This document shows positions 30,001 to 39,900 of a stretch of 64,000 bases of DNA, piece after piece. The translations under genes were made by a program, and so were the position numbers. The stretch comes from Mastacembelus armatus (lineage: Eukaryota; Chordata; Actinopteri; Synbranchiformes; Mastacembelidae): assembly GCF_900324485.2 (NCBI RefSeq), contig NC_046651.1, forward strand, positions 10,632,605-10,696,604, in the 5' to 3' direction. The notes beneath the pieces were generated by a model, which was not told the origin of the DNA, searched no databases, and was given only the letters and a program-made list of their open reading frames with translations. The number at the start of each line of letters is the position of its first letter. The first letter of the stretch is position 1.

Positions 30001-33000
30001 ACCCAGAAGAAATATCTGTGTTCTGGCTCCAAAATGGCACAGCCCTCCCTGAGCCCCCTGCCACTGAGCAGAACCCAGATGGGACCTTCAGAACTAGACG
30101 CTATTATACTTTGAGCCATGAGCAGAGGGAGCAGGGCGGGATGTTGGAGTGTGTCGTGAACCAACCTGGGGTAGATCACCCAGTCAGTGGCTCAGTGTAC
30201 CTGGAGAAACTGGATCTCCAAGGTGAGACATTTCATTGACATGGCAATTTAGAGTCTCCAAATAACCTAACCTACATGTTTTTGGACTGAGAGAGGAGTC
30301 AATACACACAGTCACTTTTCAATGTTTTTCCCCTCTCAAAGTTATTTGGTAAAGTGTGAAAATCTAGGTTTTCTTCTGACATGTCTTTTCTCCTGCTGTT
30401 TTCTGTCAGACGGGCCTCCAGTATTGACTAAATCAGCCAAAGCATCTGTGGCTATGATGTGTATTTCTATAGTGCTGGTCTTCCTTCTCTGCTTCGGCTT
30501 TTCTTGGCGGAGGAGGGACGGTGAGTCAGAACCTGTACATTGTACACTTAGCTGGTGACCCCTTCGAAGGAACCAAAGTCTACTTGTGATCCTTCACAGG
30601 TTGTGACTTTAGTGTGTGTAGATTTTTTTTTTTTTTTTGTCCTTTTCATGTTTCCAGTAAGCAAAAATTTGAGAAAGGTCAGCTTTGTTTTGTACAACAG
30701 GAACATTTTATGTCACCTCAGGTTGACCCCCATGCTAAACCAGGAGATGTGTAACTAAAAAACAACTGTTGCATTTTCACAGCCATGGTTTTCTTTTTGC
30801 AATCAAAGTCAAACCTGAAACCTGTTTGAAATTGAAACAATGTTCTGTTCTTTTGTTAACTTAACTGCACCCATAGCTGTGTTATCACATTTTCACAAAG
30901 GTTTTAAAGTCATGAAATTGTAAGCACACAGAGTTATATACAGAGACTTTCAGGAAGACTTGCTCAGTAATTATTGCACAAAAGCTGCCCCCTCACCCCA
31001 AAACTCCTCTCCTTCCCTTCTTTTATCTCCATCACTCAGAGAAGCAGAAGTTTCTCAGTGTGTCGGGGATCATCCTCCCTCCACACATAACTGTAGGTCA
31101 AAAGGGAAGGGTGTCAGTCAGCATTGAGGGCAGGAGGGTGGACCGAGTCCAGACTGCATGGTTCCTCAATGACACCCCAATCTCTGACACCTCTCTCAAA
31201 GGTAAGAGGACACACATCGAGATAATGGAGATAATCCTCAGTCACGCCGAGCACTTCTTAAACCTGGAGATGATAAAGTTATTAGAAATACACTTACTGG
31301 CTGCATTACAAAGAGTTAGATGAGAACATTTATCACAGTGACTGAATGTTGACTCAGTATCACACTGTGACCTGTTATCTCTCTTTTTAATCAGCACAAA
31401 CCCAAAACATAAATACAACCTGCTGTGGTTTCATGTGGAAGCTCTGTGGTTTCCTGTCTGGACACAGTGACTTGTGACAAGCAAACAGTTCAAAGTTGAA
31501 TGAAATGAAGGAATAAATAAAATGTGTTTACATATAGTATAGTACATATAGTAAAAATACACTGAGGTCAATGAAATCAATCAATGAAGTCAATTATATA
31601 TATATTATATTTCTCCTAAAACAAACATGTTTTTTCTCTTACACTTTAATTCTGCTAACAATGTGCAACCGTACACATGTAGGAACTTCCAAATCTAACT
31701 TTAACTGCCTCTATACCCCCCTAACCACCATCCACCTGCCCTACGGTCTAACTCTTACCACTCCAGAATATGAGGAAGGTCCTCTCCTGCCCTCTAGAGA
31801 TGAGATGGGTTACTACAAGCTGCACACTCAGGGGCCGCTGGAGTCACCTGGATGTGACACTCAGCAGCTGATCTCTGCGCTCACCTTCATCCCCCAGGTT
31901 TCAGTCCACAAGGGGGCAGTGTTTAAATGTCAGGTGTACTACGCAGGCAAGGACAAAGTCGTGGCGGAGAGGGTGTCACAGAAGTTAACTATTTTGTGTG
32001 AGGAAATTTTTTTTCTTTTATTCGCTTTTGCCTCTCACTTTCTGAAAACATTTTGCATATGTTTATATATACGTATATTTTATATATACTTTATATTACT
32101 GTATTTTCTCTTTAAGCTGCTCCAGAGGTATCAGAAATCCAGCTGGCAGAGGCACCAAATGACTCGGGTAACAGCTTGTGGTTCAAAACATCTCAATTTA
32201 TTTATTTATTTATTTATTTATTTATTTTGGTGGTTAGAGGCTACATCCCTGAATTTTCTGTTTTCCAGATGTCATCAGCTTAACAGTACAAGCGTTCAAG
32301 TTCCACCCAGACGTCATTACCTTCCGCTGGTTCTGCCAGGGAAGTGAGCTGAGCCCTGTGGCCTCCCAGGCCTCGTCCTCCCCTCGACCCAATTCTGAGG
32401 GCTTCTTTTCAGCCTACAGTCAGTGTAAGTTGCCACGGAGTGAAGTGGAAAAGGGAGGCACCAAAGTGTGGGTCAGTGTCCACCACATCGCCCTGAAGCA
32501 GCCAGTCACCCGTGAAACCAGAGGTAAGAAAGAGGGGAAGATAAGGTGTTGAATTTATGTTACACATTAAAAAAAATGAAAGCTCCATTTTCTATTTAAT
32601 CCCAAATAGGTTTCCTCAAAAGTCCATGTGTGTCTGAGGTCGTCAGCTCCACTTCTTCACTTGATCAGACACTGACTCTGGGATGTGAAATAACAGATTT
32701 CTACCCTCCGAACATATCAGTCACTTGGCGGAAGCTCAGAGAGGGAGAGCAGGATGACAGAGAGGAGGAGCCCGTAGAGGGAGGAGAGATGTGGGGCCCC
32801 ATGGAGACTTGCCCCAGACTCTACAGGGCCACAGCCACTCTGAAGAGAAAGGCCACAAATCAGGAGAAGGAGAGGGGAGGAGGGATTATCTGTAGAGTAG
32901 ATCACTGTTCCCTACAGGAGCCTATTGAGAGACACTGGAGAAATAATAACATTGGTAGAGTCACTACAGGCACTTTTACTGTCAACCTCTTGCTCTGTTA

Positions 33001-33931
33001 GATGTTATCCTTATATCCTCATAATATGGAGGTTATTTCCGCAATATCTCAATCTATAAAAACATAAATTCACCTGATTTTATACTTTTTTATTTACTTA
33101 GACTTTCTGCTTTTATTCCCTTAGTGGCTCCATTTATTCCTCCATCAATCTCTGTCTGTTGGACCAATGAAGGGGTTGGTGTATTCTCTCTCCTGTTGAA
33201 AGGAGGTTACCCCAAGGTCAAATTATTCTGGGCAGCAGGAGGACCCACCCTGTCACCATTGGTGTCCAATGAGACTGAGGAGATAGGAGATGACGGACAG
33301 AGGGAACTGAAAAGTGTGTGTGCCCTGGAGAGGACCGCAAGCCTGCCGACTCAGACCAACAAACAGCTGGAGAGACAAAAGAATGGAGACATAAGTATTT
33401 GTCATTTCTATAACTTGATATATATGTGGGATGCATTGAATTCCTTAATACAGTATTCCTATTTTCTCTGAGATAATGTAAGCAAAGTGAAATGAGTACT
33501 AATGCTGTCTTGTTTTTACAGAAACAAATTCTGCTGTCACAGACCCTGACACTGAAGGAATAGAATACATTGATGAAAAAGTGGATGAAGAGAATAACAG
33601 CATTGACAGGGACGAGGAAACAGTGTCAGAGATGGACGAGGACAGTGACGCAGAAAAAAAAGAAGACCCGAGTGCGCTGCACATCAACAGGGTAAACTTG
33701 GGCAGGAGTCTCAAAGAAAATGAGAGAGTATGTTTGAGAGTCTGCGTGGAGATCACACACCCTGCACTTAAGCTTCCTGTTTATCGAATCTGGACAGGTA
33801 AGACACGGCAAACAATTCTCTCACGTAGTTAGAGAACTTAGTTTACTTTAGTTTGTTCATCTTTCATTCGTCAACTTGATCCTGTGTCCTCTGTTCCAGA
33901 GCCCAGTGAGGGAATTTCTTCTTCTGCATGA
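27049..33931 (+). CDS. Unrecognised Ig-superfamily protein: three Ig domains, TM, then further Ig-like domains
   Basis: Thirteen exons, all joined in phase 1, give 929 codons: 27049-27094, 29074-29400, 29535-29828, 29917-30222, 30410-30520, 31040-31201, 31683-31997, 32117-32167, 32269-32523, 32610-32954, 33125-33394, 33522-33797, 33900-33931. Exon 1 is a signal peptide (MRCKVLICVVLLIKH). Exons 2-4 encode a V-like and two C1-like domains with paired cysteines (LSCHADAFYPP, CTYYCDVESFYPE). Exon 5 is a TM segment (VAMMCISIVLVFLLCFGFSW) followed by RRRD, so the C-terminus should be cytosolic. Exons 6-13 then encode about four more Ig-like units, one plainly C1 (LGCEITDFYPPNISVTWRK); several lack one or both canonical cysteines. 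An acidic insert lies in the last unit. The extracellular half recalls SIRP/tapasin-type V-C1-C1 proteins, but I do not recognise the whole. It could be two genes or isoforms; constant phase and an open frame across the TM junction argue for one. Confidence 0.78.
27921..28068. repeat. Duplicate of the protease 3' flank (21738-21889)
   Basis: The stretch from AACACCGATGTGAGTGATGC to CTGGTTATTATACAAAAT matches 21738-21889, which lies about 450 bp beyond the protease stop codon. Roughly 85-90 percent of bases agree by eye. It sits in intron 1 of the Ig gene, in the same orientation. Confidence 0.8.
28237..28387. mobile_element. Palindromic MITE flanked by TTAA
   Basis: Two arms of about 65 bases, starting CTAGTTGTACCATTGTAGC and ending GCTACAATAGTACAACTAG, are inverted repeats around a short loop. 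A TTAA stands at each edge (28237-28240, 28384-28387). TTAA target duplications are typical of piggyBac and Kolobok elements; the superfamily is not settled. The fold could also form a long RNA hairpin if transcribed with the Ig intron. Confidence 0.65.
28492..28592 (+). pseudogene. Partial duplicate of Ig gene exon 2
   Basis: About 90 bases from AGGCCAGTCCAAATACAAAT to AGACCAGTCTCTATTG repeat the first part of exon 2 (29091-29180), differing at only a few bases, and then diverge. The splice acceptor is not preserved. It looks like a decayed tandem exon copy, not a second usable V-domain exon. Confidence 0.8.
28668..28958 (+). mobile_element. tRNA-derived SINE (fish)
   Basis: The head GTGGGCCTAATGGATAGAGA resembles the tRNA A-box region of a common spiny-fish SINE. 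The body continues with CGAGCAAGGCACCGGACCCC, GGGTGTGTGTTCACTGCTGT and GGATGGGTTAAATGCAGAGC, ending in a T-rich tail. It is inserted in intron 1 of the Ig gene. The exact SINE family name is not certain. Confidence 0.75.
30238..30300 (-). mobile_element. Small LINE fragment (same family as 7127-7480)
   Basis: GGCAATTTAGAGTCTCC followed by ACCTACATGTTTTTGGACTG matches the middle of the element at 7127-7480. It lies in the intron before the TM exon of the Ig gene. Confidence 0.5.
32198..32228. repeat. (ATTT)n microsatellite
   Basis: A short ATTT tandem repeat lies between the small 51-nt exon and the next Ig-like exon of the Ig gene. Confidence 0.85.
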
Positions 33932-34187
33932 TGTCTGCAAGAGTTAGTGTTTCCTATATTCCATATAATATATCTAACATGTATACGTGGATAGTAAATA
34001 TAAAACAGTGGTCATGTTTTTAGGATTTGTGTCTGATGTCACCAACAAGCATGGTATTGATCCCATCATTTTTAGTTTTTATTTATTACCTTATATTCTT
34101 TATCTGTCATGCATTTCATTTTTTCTGTCTCCAAGGTGTTTGCAAACGTTCATATTTTTGTACAAAGAGTTTTACAATAATAATCCA

Positions 34188-34193
34188 AATAAA
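34188..34193 (+). terminator. Probable poly(A) signal of the Ig gene
   Basis: An AATAAA lies 257 bp after the proposed stop codon and just before the protease-derived fragment at 34262. Confidence 0.6.
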
Positions 34194-34261
34194 TTCTTTC
34201 TCTAATTTTGCTGGTTTGGACTTTGACTTTGCCATTTTCAACTGTTTCATCAAATAGCTGG

Positions 34262-35330
34262 TAGCATTGTATGACCCAGCTGTGGCATTAACCACCACCC
34301 ACAATCCTTGTGTTCAGAGATGCCACTCCTCAGTCTGACAGGGAGCAGACAACATTCACACTAGATGTTTGTTGTTTGCAGCTGTTGTGTTTCTATTCAG
34401 CCACAAGATGGCACTAGAGTTCCAGCTGATATGAGCTGGTACCTGTCAGTTTTTCTCAATACTTTATCTTGTTATATTTGTTTAGGCACAACAATGGTTG
34501 AGACGTTTTCAGAATGACCCAATACTTTTATAAAAGTTCGACACATCACTGCAGCATTTTGGTTTGGTACATTAATTCACAGTAGAAAAATGAGTTTGGG
34601 TTTAATAAATTTATAGTCAAACCATACAAACTTCCCGTTTTTTAGAAATTTAAGATGTAGATTTAGAGAACACAAACCATTTCCTGAAATTTGTGTCTGA
34701 ATGTTTTGGTCACTGCACAGTTTTATGTTAAATTCATTTCTGTATTCATCAGTCCTGTGGTTAATTTTACTGTTTTTATTCTTGTTACATGTCGCCTGCC
34801 TTTTTAACTATGTTGTCAAATTTATAATTCCAGTCTGTGGCCTGTTGACAGAGCTAAAATCATTATTGACATGACTGACGTGTTATAATTGCTGTGTTCT
34901 TTACTGCAGCAATAAAACCAACTTGCATTTTAAAATATTACATACATGTGTTGGTAAGTCACATAAACAAGCATCAAAAACCTCTTTACAACAGCTGATA
35001 TTCATGAAACAAACCCACTTGGCAATGAGTTTTACAGTTTATGAAGATGATTAGCACAATTGTAAAATCTCTGTACAACACAGTAGCCATGCAATGAAGC
35101 TGCTCATATGAAGCCTGTATTTGTTCTATTGTGTGTAAAAGAAAACACAAGATGTATAATCGATGTCAAGATGTATTTGTATCATATTTAGAGATGTTTT
35201 TCAGCACAGTGTCACTATTTACTACATACTCAAAATAACCATAGACTTGTCTTCTCTCAAAACGTTGAAGTAGCTTACAAGCAGTATATAAAACCACTGG
35301 AAAGTGAGTGTAGGCTACATCACCATTTGC
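34262..35330 (-). pseudogene. Third relic of the protease duplication unit
   Basis: Positions 34268-34350 match the IVGG exon region of the protease in the same orientation, including CCACCCACAATCC and CAGTCTGACAG. The reading frame is not maintained. The sequence then continues into the 0.6-kb block (34402-35016) shared with 19510-20122 and into more distant similarity to 21140-21400. No other protease exons are present. It is a fossil of a duplicated unit. Confidence 0.75.
34402..35016. repeat. Duplicated 0.6-kb block, copy 2
   Basis: This is the partner of 19510-20122, in the same orientation, with about a dozen substitutions and small indels. It ends at the shared ATGAAACAAACCC. Confidence 0.9.
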
Positions 35331-36985
35331 GTGGCCATGCACTGTCCTTCACTGTGACTCACTGGAATTACCCCTGCAGCTGAGGAAGTTCTTAGTTAGA
35401 ATATGCAGTGCCCAGTGTTTCTCCTGAATTACCCTTTTGAGCTATCAAGGTCAAACTAAAAGATATGCTGAGATCCAAAGCGGAGCTATACTTGAGAAGT
35501 GTGGTATTCTTCAGACCTGTCTGGCCCTGACAACACGTCAGTCTAATCTAAAGTGTGTAGTGTCTCCAGTTGCTGGCCTGCCCACTGGGAGCAACTTGGT
35601 GTTCAACGTTTGGCTCATCACCTCCGTGATGAGTGTGTGCAACCTCTGCTACCATCTGACCCACAGCCACCTGTTAGATTTTATTATCCAAATAGTTTTC
35701 GTTTTTTTATTCTTCAATGGAAATGAAAACCTAGATCAATATTTTGAAGAGGTGTTTATCTGAGAGAACAGAAAAACTTGTCGCCGTTCAGTGTTTCGTG
35801 TACACACCTATCATTTGTCAACCACTTCACGAGTTCTCATTTCCAAATATAGTTCTGTTTTTTTTTTTTGTTTTTTTTTGTTTTTTGACCACAGGAACAT
35901 CATGTCACTGTGCTGAGCAGAGGAGTTGCCGTGTGGTTGAACTGAGTAATTAAGATTTTGTTTAGTTTGGAACTTCCTGCTCGCTGATTGCACAGACAGT
36001 ACATTTACCATAGCTGTGAACTATAGGCCCCTTTGAAACATAGGTGTTGTAAAATATTGTAGTCTTTATGCATGAAATTAGGTTTGTGTAGTTTTTGTTT
36101 TACACAATTCGAGCAACTGTGTTAAATCAAGTGTTAAATCAAAACTAACACTGTTTATATGTGAACAGTGACATATATAAACACTTAAATCAACACTATG
36201 ATGATAACACTGGCATTGTTAACTGTGCACTATCTGCAAGTACTGTGCAGTATAATGTTGGCCACAATAAGTGACCCATAATATTTTAAACAAAATTATC
36301 ATCCAATGAAAACTTAATTCATTTTTTTTATTTATATGTGAGAGAAATAGATACTAATATTTAAAAATATATGAATACATCATACTGATACAGACTCTTC
36401 AATATGAAGTGAACTTTTCTTGAACCATGACAGCAAATTTGCATTGAACTCTATGACACTCAGACACTGATGAGATCAATAAAGATTCAGCAGAATCATT
36501 TTGAATATTTGCATTTTTTTATTATATAAACCTGTTGCCTGCATGATCAGTCACTGAATAGACTAAGATCATAAACTTTAGTTTCATTGGTCTTTATATT
36601 AAAAAATAAAATCTGTTTGTGTTATTTGGTTCCAAACAACAATCTGCCACACACATTTTTGTGGTGTGACTTGTCAGGCCATTTAACCGCCCCCCCCTCC
36701 CCATCTCTGCAACACGTCGGTGCTCATGCACCCACCAGCGGCTCAGCTGCGTTAATCATCCTCTTCCTCATAATGATGCACCGGATATGGGTCAGTAAAA
36801 GGAACTGAGCCGAGACTTCCAGCTGAGGTGTTCTCAGACCTGCTCGCGTTTTGGATGCAGCTCTCTGTCGACTCTCTGATCAGCTCTGTGCAGGGAAACG
36901 TCAACCTGCAGGCTGGTTTTGGTTTGTCACATTCACAGTAAATTCACTCGGAAGCTCAGAGAGTCAGCGAGGAGGAAGTTTGAAG
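35331..36985. other. Intergenic region upstream of the apobr-like gene
   Basis: No coding exon is supported. There are poly-T runs near 35857-35886 and a C-rich run near 36691. The last 200 bp before 36986 should carry the promoter and short 5' UTR of the next gene, but no TATA box is evident. Confidence 0.5.
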
Positions 36986-39900
36986 ATGGACCCTGAAAGT
37001 AGCTTCATCAGGGTGGAGAGGACTTTCTGGACAGTTTGGGTGAGCAGCGGTAGTTTGAAGCAAATATCTGCTTGAAACGATAAACTTTGCAGCTTAAAGT
37101 CATCTCACTCACTGTGGGTGTGTCTATCTCCTTACCGCGCGTGCACGTGCTCACTCTCCTATATATATATATACATATTTCTTTAATATATTGTAATATG
37201 TTGATATTTGTCTCAATTTGCATGACCACAATTAAACACACTATGTAAACAAATGTTTCCATTACACCCTGTGTGCTGTGACATGTTGGATGAAAAGAGA
37301 TTTCACATCCATATTTTATCATGAAGTGCTGATCATTTCTCAGACCTGATGACCTGATTAGGCATCACTCGCTCAGTGTTAACTAATACAATGAATGATG
37401 GCTTTGCTGCATTTAGAGGTCCATGTTTCAGGAGCTCTTGGGAGGATTACTTGGATAATTGCAGCTGCTCATCAGTATGTTTATATTTGTAACACATATG
37501 TGTAAAGTGAAAGGAGTTGCTTGTAGTGATGAATAATTATTACCCATCTGAGAAGTTTTTAGCTAGACTGTTTTGGGTTTAGGGGCTGCACCCTTTACTG
37601 TTTTTGTCTCATCACCCTTTTTGCAGCTATAGCAGGCAGCTGTTATAAAAAAAACAAACAAACTCTGATATTGTGTAATCGGACTAAATTACCATTTTGT
37701 TTCACTTCCTGTAACTGATATGAAATGTCGAGCACCAAATAGTGAAGTTTGCAACTACCATTTTTCAGATAAAGGAATTGCAGGATCACAGAACAGATCC
37801 ATCAAGTCGCCTGAAACAAGACTCCTAATGAATGAGAATGTTGTTCTGTGTTTACCACATTGTAAATAGACAACTTTTGGATCACACACTATCTTCACTG
37901 GGCATCAGTGTAATGTTTACAGCCAGTCAATGCAGGACTAGTTTGAACTCAACAAAACATTTACAGACCTTGCTTTGTGTGGCATGTTGAAACAGGAAAG
38001 GGTCTTCCCCAGGCTGTTGTTGCAAAGTTGGAAGAATACTATTGTGTAAAGAGCCTTGTAATGTATGCTGCAGCAGTATGTTTTTCCTTAATAGAAATTA
38101 AGGCATCGTCCCAAACCACATGCACACACAGAAACTGTAAGAATACACAGGAACAATGGGTCTATATACTTTTGGCCATATTTTAAGTATAATAATTTAG
38201 AACCTGTTTAAAACAAAGACATATGTCAGTCAGTAACAAAAATACATCTGCTTTTTCTCTGCATCTCTTTCTCAGTACTACATAACTGGAGCTGTGAACC
38301 GATTCTTCAGGACCGAGCCCAGTAACATCGTCACCAATGACCCGAACTCGTTCCAGGAATCTGCAGTTAACAGTGAGCCTGCTGACAGTGGTCACACAGA
38401 GGGAGACGATGGCAGAGGGGAAGTCACAGAGGAGCGGCCTCACGCAGCAGACTCTCCACTTAGTTCATCCAAGCCAATCGCTTCCTGGGAGCTTTGCACA
38501 ACAGACATCGACTTAGAGTCTGATGAAGAAAGCAGGCAGTTCGAAACCCAGCTGAGTGTAGGCAGTGAGAGATGGAGAACAGGAAATGATGACGCAGGGC
38601 TCGTCATCGCTGAAGAAGCAGAAGAAGAAGAAGAAGAAGACAAAAATAGAGTTTGGAACCTGTACACTCATCAAAGTGAGACACTACAGTGTGATGATGA
38701 TGGAGACCAGACAATGATGGGGTCACTTAATCTTAGAGATGATGCAATTGAAGAGATGGAGGGAAGCAGAGAAGAGGCTGGAGACGAGGAAGAGACTGAG
38801 AGGACAATGACTCCAGATGAAAATAAAAAATCAGATGACACCGTGACAATCATCCACTTAAAGAAAGAAGATTATAAAATGCACAATGAAAACAAATGGG
38901 CTCTGGAGGCAGAAGACACTGAGGTGAAAGTGTGCTCGATCACAGACTTGACTCTAGAAGAGGAGGATAACATGCACGTACCAGAGGCAGCTGTGCACAG
39001 GAATAAGGGGCATTCAGTGGTGATGCTTGAAGAAGTAGAAAATAGCGATGGTGTGTTGCAAAACAAGTGTGACAAGGGGACTAAACAAGTTGAAAACCAG
39101 GTGTCAGGCTGCAAAGAGCTGTCAGATAATGATCAAGATGTCAGGGGAGACCCGGGCTTTGCTACACTGCAATTAAATATGGCGTTCGACAAAAGTGTCA
39201 TTGTGTCAGAGGATGTTGAACAACAGCATGTGGAGCCAGAGCAGGAGGAAGACATCGAGAGAGTTATAGAAGGCAGTCATGATGAAGACATTTTAACAGA
39301 GCTTATTATATGCACCAAAGAAGCTGTGCAGAATGTTATAACAGACGGTTTCACAGCTGCATTTACAGATGATGAACAAGTGGATGGAGCTGAAGACACC
39401 AAAGTGCAAAGCAGACCCAGAGAGACACATGATGTGACAACAGACATTTCATTAAATGAGAGATTTTTAAATGAAAGTCAAGAGGAGATCTGCAGTGAAG
39501 AAGAAAACACAGAAAGTCACATGGGAATAGCATGTGCAGCCCCTTTGTTTACAGTAAAACTCGAAGGCGAGACTACACTGGAAAATATTTCTCTGGGGAT
39601 ATGTGAAACCCAGACTGTTGTGTCGCAGGAGCTAAATTCTCCAATATGTGAGGAAACCCAAGAGGGAGTTCCTGAATACAACAATGAGCTCGGGTCAGAT
39701 GAAAATATAACACAAAGGTTCCCGGAAGTAGGGGATTGCGAGGAAATCCAGACCACCCAATTACAAGAAGAGGTGGAGAGGCTAGGGCCAGAGAGTCGTG
39801 AAAACAGCGGCTGTAGCGCTGGACCTGACTATTTACTGGTGAGGGAACAGGAGGGAGAGGAACTCGAAAGCACAGAGGATATTAACAAAGAACATGTGGG

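Noticed and set aside
30555-30758. 67-codon plus-strand frame after the TM exon as a separate gene
   Set aside because: It has no splice partner, no family match and crosses a poly-T run.
36104-36220. Repeated GTGTTAAATCAA and AACACTG motifs suggesting a MITE
   Set aside because: The inverted matches are short and no target duplication could be found.
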